Source: Patescibacteria group bacterium (GTDB taxonomy: Bacteria; Patescibacteriota; SICC01). From it: a DNA stretch of 36,208 bases. Below the pieces are notes generated by a model, which did no database searches, was not told where the DNA came from, and saw only the letters and a list, made by a program, of their open reading frames with translations. The stretch lies in contig SICC01000004.1 in the NCBI GenBank assembly GCA_009694835.1, positions 1-36,208 on the forward strand, read 5' to 3'. Shown here in pieces: positions 19,085 through 27,302 of this stretch (positions are counted from its first letter, which is position 1; each line of letters starts with the position of its first letter). A program made the position numbers and the translations under genes.

Positions 19085-19393
19085 ATGGCTCGGAAACAAA
19101 AGAAATCACTGACCAAGGCTGAAGAACAGAAAATAATCAGTGATTTTGCCTTGTCGCTGGAACGCGGTCGGTTTACCGAGTACGTGGAAATCCTCAGTAA
19201 CAGCAAACGGCTACTCTGGAAAAGCTTCGTGGCCGGACTTGGTCGCGGTTTCGGAGCGATTATTGGTGCCACGCTGGTAGTCGCCTTGATTGCGGGAGTC
19301 TTGGCGATGGCCGGCAAGTATCTACCGGATCCAGCTGGCGACTTTTTCCAACAGACCGGCGAGACGATTCAGCAGAATCCTGGGACTAACTAA
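19085..19393 (+). CDS. DUF5665-like membrane protein
   Basis: RFTEYVEILSNSKRLLWKSFVAGLGRGFGAIIGATLVVALI. Confidence 0.75.
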   Translation: MARKQKKSLTKAEEQKIISDFALSLERGRFTEYVEILSNSKRLLWKSFVAGLGRGFGAIIGATLVVALIAGVLAMAGKYLPDPAGDFFQQTGETIQQNPGTN

Positions 19394-19407
19394 CGGTCTG
19401 AAGATAT

Positions 19408-19480
19408 GTCATTTCGAGCAAAGCGAGAAATCTGGGACGCTCATAGCTTCACAGATCCCTCGACTGCGTCTCGGGATGAC
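19408..19480. repeat. MITE-like palindromic repeat R5 (diverged)
   Basis: gtcatttcgagcaaagcgagaaatctgggacg...cagatccctcgactgcgtctcgggatgac. Confidence 0.65.
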
Positions 19481-19485
19481 ATGGG

Positions 19486-20115
19486 GTGGCGTTTTTGATG
19501 GCAACCATCGATTGGACACCTATCGAGGAAGCCGAATCCGAGAACACCATCTCCGGATACAAAGTAGCCCTGCTCGAAGCCGCCAAGATTTTTGAAGAGC
19601 GCATGGCCGAGGAGCGCATTCCTGGCAAAACGCCGGGTGAAAAGCTGGAAGCGGTTCAGTTTCACCTGACTCGTTCGGCTGATGTGGTTAAAGCCTACAG
19701 TTACGTCCAGCGGCTTCGCAGCGGATCGACTGGTGCGCTGACTAAAGAACGAGCCAAGTCGTACATCCAATCGTTCCGCCAGGCCGTCGCCGACCTGAAT
19801 GACCTTTCGCAAAGCCGCGATTCACTTCCAGCTCAGGCGAAAATGTACCTAGGGTTACTGAAGGGCAAACAAGTCTGGCTGGTTCGGGCCCTGATCGGTA
19901 TCGGTGGGTTCTTTCTGATTGTCTTGTTCCTCGCGGATACGCCGCCAGGACAAGCCTTGGTAAGTGGCAGCGTCGCCTTCGTCCACCTCTTCTTCTCGTG
20001 GATTATCGCGCTACTGATCGCCATCGCTCTGATCGTGCTGGTGGTGTTGGGAACGGCGGTCTACCTCAACCGCAAGACTGGCGGCGGTAAGGTTCGTATT
20101 GAAGAAGACGAGTAG
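19486..20115 (+). CDS. hypothetical protein with two C-terminal TM segments
   Basis: 209 aa, GTG start (ATG alternative at 19498). Confidence 0.7.
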   Translation: MAFLMATIDWTPIEEAESENTISGYKVALLEAAKIFEERMAEERIPGKTPGEKLEAVQFHLTRSADVVKAYSYVQRLRSGSTGALTKERAKSYIQSFRQAVADLNDLSQSRDSLPAQAKMYLGLLKGKQVWLVRALIGIGGFFLIVLFLADTPPGQALVSGSVAFVHLFFSWIIALLIAIALIVLVVLGTAVYLNRKTGGGKVRIEEDE

Positions 20116-20174
20116 CAACCAAGGACAAGAGATTCGAACGAGCGGGTAGTATAGACAGGTAACACCCGACACCA

Positions 20175-23100
20175 ATGCCCGACACCAACTTCGTCCATCT
20201 CCATTCTCACTCACACTACAGCCTGCTCGACGGGCTGGGTAAGATTCCGGATATTGTTGGACGAGCCAAAGAGCTGAATATGCCAGCCTTGGCATTGACT
20301 GATCACGGGGTGCTTTATGGTGCTATTGAGTTCTACCAAGAAGCTACCAAACAAGGTGTCAAACCGATTATCGGGGTTGAGGCCTACGTTGCGCCCGGCT
20401 CGCGGAAGTCAAAGACGACGGACGATGCTAGCCCGTATCACTTGATCTTGTTGGCCCAGAACAATACCGGCTATCAGAACCTGTTGAAGCTGGTAACGTC
20501 GGCGCACTTAGAGGGTTACTACTACAAACCGCGCATTGACTGGGAATTACTCCAGCAACACCACGAGGGCATCATTGCCACCAGTGCGTGTCTGCAAGGG
20601 GAAGTTGCCCAGAACATCATCAAAGGTGATGAGGCAAAAGCCAAAGAAACGGTTGAACGCTACGCCAAGCTGTTCGGCGATCGGTATTACCTAGAACTTC
20701 AACCACATCCCAATATTACTGAACAGGGGACCCATAATGACGCGATTCGCCGGTTAGCTAAAGAAACGGGTCTGCCAACGGTCGCCACCAATGATTCACA
20801 CTACGTGCTCGGTGGCGATGCTGAACCGCAGGATGTTCTGCTGTGCATCCAGACGGGCAAGATGCTCGAGGATACGGATCGGATGAATATGACGATGGAT
20901 GATTTCTCGATGAAGACGGGTGATCAGATGGCTCAGGAATTGCCGGAAGACCTGGACGCTATCGCCAATACCCTAAAGATTGCGGAGCGTTGCAATCTGG
21001 AACTCGAACTCGGCAAGATGATCATTCCGGCCTTCGATCCGCCAAAGCAGAAGTCACCACAAGAATATTTACGTGAACAAGTCACGGAAGGCGTAAAGAT
21101 GCGCTACGGATCTAAGCCGTCCAAGGAAGTGCTCGACCGCGTTGAATACGAAATGGGTGTGATTGAGAAGATGGGCTACGAGTCCTACTTTCTGATTGTG
21201 GCCGACCTGGTGAACTGGGCGAAAGATCAGGAAATCATGGTTGGCCCAGGTCGTGGTTCGGCAGCCGGATCGATTGTGGCCTACACGCTGAATATCACTA
21301 ACCTCGATCCGCTCGAACACGGCCTGCAGTTCGAACGCTTCCTCAATCCCGACCGCATCTCCATGCCGGATATTGATATGGATTTCGCGGACGACCGTCG
21401 CGGCGAGGTGATCGACTACATCGCTAAGAAGTATGGCAGCGATCGGGTAGCCCAGATCATCACGTTTGGAACCATGGCCGCTCGAGCGGCCGTTCGCGAC
21501 ACTGGCCGAGTGATGGGCATGGCCTATGGCGATGTCGATCAAGTCGCTAAGCTCATCCCGTTCGGAGAGCCAATTGCGAAAGCAAAAGTCACCCCGGAAC
21601 TTCGTGAGTTGGCAGAACAGAGCCCGCAAGTAAAAAGACTCCTCGATTTAGCCGAACGCTTGGAAGGGGTCGCCCGACATGCCTCAACCCATGCCGCTGG
21701 GGTGGTGATTGGTGACAAGCCACTGGTCAACTACGTGCCACTTCAGAAGGCCAGTAAAGGTGAGGATACCGTCATCACCCAGTTTTCGATGAATCCAATC
21801 GAGGATGTCGGCTTGCTGAAGATTGATATTCTCGGACTGGCCAACCTGACGATTCTGCGGAACGCCATGGAAATCATCGAGGCCGTCACCGGTGACTCCG
21901 TCGAAATCGACTCGATACCACTCGACGACGCTAAGACATTTGAGCTGCTGGCCAAAGGGCAGACCCACGGCGTCTTCCAACTGGAGTCGGATGGCATGCG
22001 CCGTTACATCAAGGAACTCAAGCCAACCACGTTCGACGACATCGTGGCCATGGTGGCACTCTACCGGCCAGGGCCGATGCAGTGGATCGACTCGTTCATT
22101 CGCCGCAAACACGGTCGGGAAGCCGTCAGTTACATCGACCCTAAAGTTGAGGATGCGCTTACGGAAACCTATGGCGTAATTGTGTATCAGGAGCAAGTCA
22201 TGCAGATCTCTAAAGACTTGGCGGGGTTCACCGGTGGCGAGGCCGACACCCTTCGCAAAGCCATGGGCAAGAAAATCGCCAAGCTGTTAGCTGAGCAGAA
22301 AGAGAAGTTTATTGGCGGCGCAGTCAAACATGGCGGCATGGAACGCGGCTTAGCTACTAAACTCTTCGGCCAACTTGAAGACTTTGCCCAGTATGCCTTC
22401 AACAAGGCGCACGCCGCTCCCTACGCCCTAATCGCCTACCAGACGGCCTACTTGAAAGCGCGCTACCCAAGTCCATTCATGGCGGCTCTGATGACGAGTG
22501 AACAAGAAAACTTGGATAAACTCGGTGCCGCCATCGCCGAGTGTGATCAGATGGGCATCGATGTCCTCCCTCCGGATGTAAACGAATCGTTTGCCGACTT
22601 TGCCGTGACACCGGACAAGAAAAGTATCCGCTTCGGGTTGTCCGCCATTAAGAATGTTGGTCGCCACACCGTGGAGGCTGTCATCGCCAGCCGAAAAGCT
22701 GACGGTCCGTTCAAGCACCTGTCAGACTTTCTGGCTCGCACCTCAGAATCTATCGATCGGAAGTCACTAGAAGCCCTGATTAAAGCTGGTGCCTTCGATC
22801 AACTCGAAGACCGGGCGCGAATGTTGGCCGGACTGGAGCCGATGATTCGGTTCACCCAAGCCAAGGCCTCCGAAAGCCGTTCCGGTCAGACGAGCCTGTT
22901 CGGTGATACACCAGGACAGGGAACGTCGTTCGTACTGCCGGCCGCCGTCGGCGAAGTCGACAGCCGCCAGAAACTGGAATGGGAACGGGAGTTACTCGGC
23001 ATGTACGTTTCCGAACACCCTCTCGACTCGCTAGCTGCCGTGGTTGAGAAGTTCAGTTCAATTGAGCAGATGGAACAACTGCGCGATGGCCAGACCACAG

Positions 23101-23693
23101 AAATCGCCTGCCTAGTCAGTGCGGTCAAGCGCATCAATACCCGAAAAGGTGACCCGATGGCGTTTGTGACTGTTGAAGATCGAAAGAAGACGTCTGAGAT
23201 CATTGTCTTCCCGAAGCTGTATCTGAAGGAGCGGGAGAAATTAAACCCGGGTGCCTTGCTCAAGGTAGCTGGAAAAGTTTCTCATAAGGACAGCGAGATT
23301 AAACTATTAGCTGACACCCTCGAGCCGCTCACAGAAGAATCGATGCCGACGAGGCAACGACCAGTACCGGAACCAGGTGAGGTAGATATTGAAGACATCG
23401 AATCCGTTATGGCGAACGAGGAAGTTTCACCAGTCTCGTCACCCGATGTGGCCGAAGATGAGATGAGTTACGATTCGCTGACCGTGAAACTGGGACCAAA
23501 CACCACGCTAGCGACGCTCGAAGAAGTCAAAGAAGTCCTCCAGCGCCACCGCGGTGAGTCAGACGTCTACTTAGTTATTCAAAAAGGAGAGAGTGCCAAG
23601 AGGCTCAAACTAGCTCACGGCATTCGTTACTCCAAAGCCCTGGTCGATGAGCTCAGCTCAGTCGATTGGAGCGTAGCCATCGAAACTGCATAG
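20175..23693 (+). CDS. dnaE: DNA polymerase III subunit alpha
   Basis: PHP domain HLHSHSHYSLLDG, polymerase motif MPDIDMDFADDRRGEVIDYIAKKYG, internal GQTSLF clamp-binding-like motif, OB fold. Confidence 0.98.
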   Translation: MPDTNFVHLHSHSHYSLLDGLGKIPDIVGRAKELNMPALALTDHGVLYGAIEFYQEATKQGVKPIIGVEAYVAPGSRKSKTTDDASPYHLILLAQNNTGYQNLLKLVTSAHLEGYYYKPRIDWELLQQHHEGIIATSACLQGEVAQNIIKGDEAKAKETVERYAKLFGDRYYLELQPHPNITEQGTHNDAIRRLAKETGLPTVATNDSHYVLGGDAEPQDVLLCIQTGKMLEDTDRMNMTMDDFSMKTGDQMAQELPEDLDAIANTLKIAERCNLELELGKMIIPAFDPPKQKSPQEYLREQVTEGVKMRYGSKPSKEVLDRVEYEMGVIEKMGYESYFLIVADLVNWAKDQEIMVGPGRGSAAGSIVAYTLNITNLDPLEHGLQFERFLNPDRISMPDIDMDFADDRRGEVIDYIAKKYGSDRVAQIITFGTMAARAAVRDTGRVMGMAYGDVDQVAKLIPFGEPIAKAKVTPELRELAEQSPQVKRLLDLAERLEGVARHASTHAAGVVIGDKPLVNYVPLQKASKGEDTVITQFSMNPIEDVGLLKIDILGLANLTILRNAMEIIEAVTGDSVEIDSIPLDDAKTFELLAKGQTHGVFQLESDGMRRYIKELKPTTFDDIVAMVALYRPGPMQWIDSFIRRKHGREAVSYIDPKVEDALTETYGVIVYQEQVMQISKDLAGFTGGEADTLRKAMGKKIAKLLAEQKEKFIGGAVKHGGMERGLATKLFGQLEDFAQYAFNKAHAAPYALIAYQTAYLKARYPSPFMAALMTSEQENLDKLGAAIAECDQMGIDVLPPDVNESFADFAVTPDKKSIRFGLSAIKNVGRHTVEAVIASRKADGPFKHLSDFLARTSESIDRKSLEALIKAGAFDQLEDRARMLAGLEPMIRFTQAKASESRSGQTSLFGDTPGQGTSFVLPAAVGEVDSRQKLEWERELLGMYVSEHPLDSLAAVVEKFSSIEQMEQLRDGQTTEIACLVSAVKRINTRKGDPMAFVTVEDRKKTSEIIVFPKLYLKEREKLNPGALLKVAGKVSHKDSEIKLLADTLEPLTEESMPTRQRPVPEPGEVDIEDIESVMANEEVSPVSSPDVAEDEMSYDSLTVKLGPNTTLATLEEVKEVLQRHRGESDVYLVIQKGESAKRLKLAHGIRYSKALVDELSSVDWSVAIETA

Positions 23694-23737
23694 AATTACT
23701 GGTACGCTAAGATTCGTGTCTAACGACTGATTTATTT

Positions 23738-24346
23738 ATGCCTGACCTAGTACAAGAAATCGCCGCCAAGTACGTGAAGCCGAAATTCACTGATGTGAAG
23801 GTCGGCGATACCGTGCGTGTCTACACCACCGTCAAGGAAGGCAGCAAGACTCGCAGCCAGTTTTTTGAAGGCTTGGTGATTCGCCGCCGCGCTGGCGTCG
23901 GACCGGACGCCACGTTTACGGTCCGCCGAATTGCGTCTGGTGTTGGAGTTGAGCGTGTCTTCCCACTGCACTCGCCAATTATCACGGACGTTCAAGTTAT
24001 CCGCGGTGCTAAAGTCCGCCGGGCTCAGCTGCACTACATGCGTGAACGATCTGGTAAGAGTGCTCGTCTCAAAGAACAGCCAGTCAAAAAGGGTGAGCGC
24101 GATGTCTTGCATCCGTGGCTAAACGATACGGCCGCCGCTCCGGCTCCTAGCAAGGCTGCACCGGCTGCGTCACAATCAAAGGAGACGCCTGCCGCGAAAC
24201 CTGCTCCGAAGGCTGAAACTAAGAAACCTGAAGCCAAGACTGAAGATGCCAAACAGCCTGCCAAGCCAGAAGCCAAAACTGACGTCCGAAGTCAGATGTC
24301 TGACGTCAGTAAAAAGTCAAAAGACGCGAAACCCGAAGAAAAATAA
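23738..24346 (+). CDS. rplS: 50S ribosomal protein L19 with ~80-aa low-complexity C-terminal extension
   Basis: FTDVKVGDTVRVYTTVKEGSKTRSQFFEGLVIRRRAGVGPDATFTVRRIASGVGVERVFPLHSP. Confidence 0.96.
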   Translation: MPDLVQEIAAKYVKPKFTDVKVGDTVRVYTTVKEGSKTRSQFFEGLVIRRRAGVGPDATFTVRRIASGVGVERVFPLHSPIITDVQVIRGAKVRRAQLHYMRERSGKSARLKEQPVKKGERDVLHPWLNDTAAAPAPSKAAPAASQSKETPAAKPAPKAETKKPEAKTEDAKQPAKPEAKTDVRSQMSDVSKKSKDAKPEEK

Positions 24347-24971
24347 TCCGCCCGGTCGGGATCGCGAGCGATTCTGGCAGGAGAATGGCACCACCGTAGC
24401 CGGGATCGATGAAGTTGGTCGGGGAGCCTGGGCTGGTCCCTTAGTGTCGGCGGCAGTCATCTTGCCGGTCGAATGTGACTTGGCTGAGGTTCGTGATTCC
24501 AAACTACTCACGCCAAAGTCTCGCACTGAACTCAGTGAAGCCATTCACGATCAAGCGGTTGCAGTTGGTGTTGGTGTAGTTGAAGTCTCGGAATTGAATG
24601 AGCGTGGATTTTCCTGGGCGCTGAAAGAATGCGGAAGTCGGGCAATCGGAAGTCTTGAAACTACGCCGAGCAAAGTTTTATTGGATGGTCATCACAATTA
24701 CTTAGGAGCCGACTTCGAGTGCGAGACGATCGTTGGCGGTGACGCGACGGAACTGTGTATTGCGGCGGCGTCCGTTGTGGCTAAAGTCTATCGAGACAAT
24801 TTGATGGTTGAACTCGATGTGACCTATCCCGAATACGGATTTGCCAATCACAAAGGCTATGGAACTGCGGAGCATCAAAAAGCCTTAGCCGAACACGCGC
24901 CGACTGACATCCACCGTTCCCAGTGGAAGCCGATTCAGAAGCTGCTTGAGCAAGCGCGCCCGTCATCCTGA
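24246..24971 (+). CDS. rnhB: Ribonuclease HII
   Basis: VAGIDEVGRGAWAGPLVSAAVIL; no ATG/GTG/TTG in frame between 24246 and the conserved core. Confidence 0.93.
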   Translation: MPNSLPSQKPKLTSEVRCLTSVKSQKTRNPKKNNPPGRDRERFWQENGTTVAGIDEVGRGAWAGPLVSAAVILPVECDLAEVRDSKLLTPKSRTELSEAIHDQAVAVGVGVVEVSELNERGFSWALKECGSRAIGSLETTPSKVLLDGHHNYLGADFECETIVGGDATELCIAAASVVAKVYRDNLMVELDVTYPEYGFANHKGYGTAEHQKALAEHAPTDIHRSQWKPIQKLLEQARPSS

Positions 24972-24985
24972 TTCACGTTAAAGCT

Positions 24986-25053
24986 GTCATTCCCGCGAAG
25001 GCGGGAATCAGTTGCACCTCGATACTGATCTCCGGGTCAAGCCCGAGGATGAC
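24986..25053. repeat. MITE-like palindromic repeat R6
   Basis: gtcattcccgcgaaggcgggaatcagttgcacctcgatactgatctccgggtcaagcccgaggatgac. Confidence 0.88.
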
Positions 25054-25074
25054 AAGTTGGAGTAGAATGTATGT

Positions 25075-25416
25075 ATGCAAAGCAAGCAACAACTAGGTGC
25101 GGCCGGCGAGGCTCGAGCTCGAAAGGCCTTGGAAGCTAAGGGCTATCAGTTCGTGGCCGCGAACGCTCGTACTCGATACGGCGAGATTGATTTAGTTATG
25201 CGCGATGGAGAAGCATTAGTATTCGTTGAGGTAAAAACCAGGCGAGGATTTGGGCAGGGGACACCCGAAGAAGCCGTGAATTATTGGAAGTTGCGACACA
25301 CGATTCGGGCGGCCGAACAGTACTGTCGCGAGTGGAAACATCGCGGACCGTGGCAGATCGACGTGGTGGCGATTGATCGAAACGGCGTGCGGCACGTTGA
25401 GAATGTGACCCAGTAG
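25075..25416 (+). CDS. UPF0102/YraN family endonuclease-like protein
   Basis: LGAAGEARARKALEAKGYQFVAANARTRYGEIDLVMRDGEALVFVEVKTRR. Confidence 0.93.
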   Translation: MQSKQQLGAAGEARARKALEAKGYQFVAANARTRYGEIDLVMRDGEALVFVEVKTRRGFGQGTPEEAVNYWKLRHTIRAAEQYCREWKHRGPWQIDVVAIDRNGVRHVENVTQ

Positions 25417-25438
25417 GTGATACACTTATTACCGTAAT

Positions 25439-25461
25439 GGAGCCTCAAGCTCCTCTTTTTT
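25439..25461 (+). terminator. intrinsic terminator or attenuator in the yraN-nusA gap
   Basis: GGAGC-ctcaa-GCTCC-tctttttt. Confidence 0.7.
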
Positions 25462-25479
25462 ACGTCACTAAAGGCAACA

Positions 25480-27105
25480 ATGGACATTAATCCCAAACAA
25501 TTCATGGAGGCGATTGAGCAGATCGCCGAAGAACGGAAGATTCCGAAAGAGCGAATCCTCGAGACGGTCGAAGCGGCTATCGCCGCGGCCTATCGCAAGG
25601 ACTTTGGTCATCCGGAACAGCACGTTCGTGCCAAGCTGAATCCTGAGACCGGCGAGACCGAGCTCTACTTGGTGTATGACATTGTGGCCAAGAAAGACGA
25701 CGTTGAGAATGAGCACACTCAAATCACCGTCGCGGAGGCCAAGAAGAAAGGTGCCAAGACACCGAAGACTGGCGAGGAATACGTTGAGAAGGTGAAACCG
25801 CCGGAAGGTTTCGGGCGTATCGCTGCGCAGACTGCCAAGCAGGTCATCATCCAACGTATCCGTGAAGTCGAGCGGGAAATTGTCCGTGACGAATTCTCTG
25901 ACCGCACCGGCGAGCTGATGACTGGTTCTGTGCAACGGATTGAAGGCCGCAACGTCTTCGTGGAAGTCGGTCGGGCGATCGGCGTGATGGGACCAGACGA
26001 CCAGATTCAGAGCGAACGCTACTATATTGGTCAACGGTTGCGCGTGATGCTGAAGGAAGTCGATCCGGAAGGCCGCGGTGCTCAGCTAATCCTGACTCGC
26101 TCACACCCTGACTTCGTCCGCCGTCTGTTCGAACTGGAAGTTCCGGAAATCCACGCCGGTACGGTCGAGATTAAATCAGTCGCTCGTGAAGCCGGCGTTC
26201 GGTCTAAGGTGGCCGTGGCTTCGAACCAGGAAGGTGTTGACCCAGTCGGTACCTGTGTCGGTCAACGCGGCACTCGCGTCCAGGCCATCATGGCCGAGCT
26301 TGGCGAAGAGAAAATCGACATCGTTCTCTTCGATGAGGATGACGTGACCTACATCACCAACGCCTTGAGCCCGGCCAAGATCTCCAAGATCACGCTCGAT
26401 AAAAAAACGGATACGGCCAGCATTAACGTGGCTGACGATCAGCTATCATTGGCTATCGGCCGCGGCGGACAGAACGTTCGCTTGGCTGGAGAATTGACTG
26501 GTTGGCAGCTCGACATCGAAAAGAGTGATTCTCAGAAGAAGGCCGAGGCTGAAGCGGCTACCTCTGATGATGAGTCGGGTGTAGTTGCCAGTATCCCGAT
26601 GGCCAAGGTCGAGGGCGTGACCGAAGACGAAGCTAAAGCCTTTGATGCCGCCAAGATCGGTACGGCCCAGCACGCCGCGGCTGCCAGCGATGAAGAGTTA
26701 GCCAAGGTCGAAGGCGTTGAAGACGAACGCAAGAAAGAAATTCTCCAAGCTGCCGCCCAAGCCGTAAGCGAATCGATTGAGCCAGAACCAACTCAGGCAG
26801 CCGAGGAGCCAAAGAAGGAAGAAGCTTCAGAAGAACCGAAAGAAGAGCCAGCCGAAGCAGAGGAACCGGAGAAGGAGGCGGAAGTAACGGAAGAACCAGC
26901 TGAAGAAAAGGCTAAAAAGCCAGCCGAAGAGCCCAAGGAAGAAGCCAAGCCTGCCAAGACTACTGAAGGGCCGGCCAAAACTGACGAAAAGCCGGACGAA
27001 GCCAAGGATGTTCCTGAAGAAAAGCCGGAAGAGCCAGCTAAAGAGGCGGGAGATGACTCCAAAGACGAATCATCCGATTCTGACGACCCTGGGGACAGTA
27101 AGTAG
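25480..27105 (+). CDS. nusA: transcription termination/antitermination factor NusA with acidic C-terminal tail
   Basis: NusA N-domain, S1 and KH motifs (GTCVGQRGTRVQAIMAELGEEKIDIVL; LAIGRGGQNVRLAGELTGWQLDI). Confidence 0.97.
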   Translation: MDINPKQFMEAIEQIAEERKIPKERILETVEAAIAAAYRKDFGHPEQHVRAKLNPETGETELYLVYDIVAKKDDVENEHTQITVAEAKKKGAKTPKTGEEYVEKVKPPEGFGRIAAQTAKQVIIQRIREVEREIVRDEFSDRTGELMTGSVQRIEGRNVFVEVGRAIGVMGPDDQIQSERYYIGQRLRVMLKEVDPEGRGAQLILTRSHPDFVRRLFELEVPEIHAGTVEIKSVAREAGVRSKVAVASNQEGVDPVGTCVGQRGTRVQAIMAELGEEKIDIVLFDEDDVTYITNALSPAKISKITLDKKTDTASINVADDQLSLAIGRGGQNVRLAGELTGWQLDIEKSDSQKKAEAEAATSDDESGVVASIPMAKVEGVTEDEAKAFDAAKIGTAQHAAAASDEELAKVEGVEDERKKEILQAAAQAVSESIEPEPTQAAEEPKKEEASEEPKEEPAEAEEPEKEAEVTEEPAEEKAKKPAEEPKEEAKPAKTTEGPAKTDEKPDEAKDVPEEKPEEPAKEAGDDSKDESSDSDDPGDSK

Positions 27106-27302
27106 CGCAGCAGAGCGATTTCTCGACTTGACGACTCTATTTGACTTGCTACACTTTGCTATACTTGTACTGAGTGACCCAAACGGGCACCCAAACAAAA
27201 ACATGACAACCCGCTAAAAATATAGACCCTTCCCGACGAAGGCATATTTTGTAACCCCAAGCAATCCAAACATCACCCCGACGCATAAAGGAGACTCAAT
27301 TC

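Noticed and set aside
21069-22718. Long antisense ORFs within dnaE, clpC, gatA, ligA and nusA
   Set aside because: They lie opposite strongly conserved coding sequence and show no recognisable family; typical shadow ORFs.
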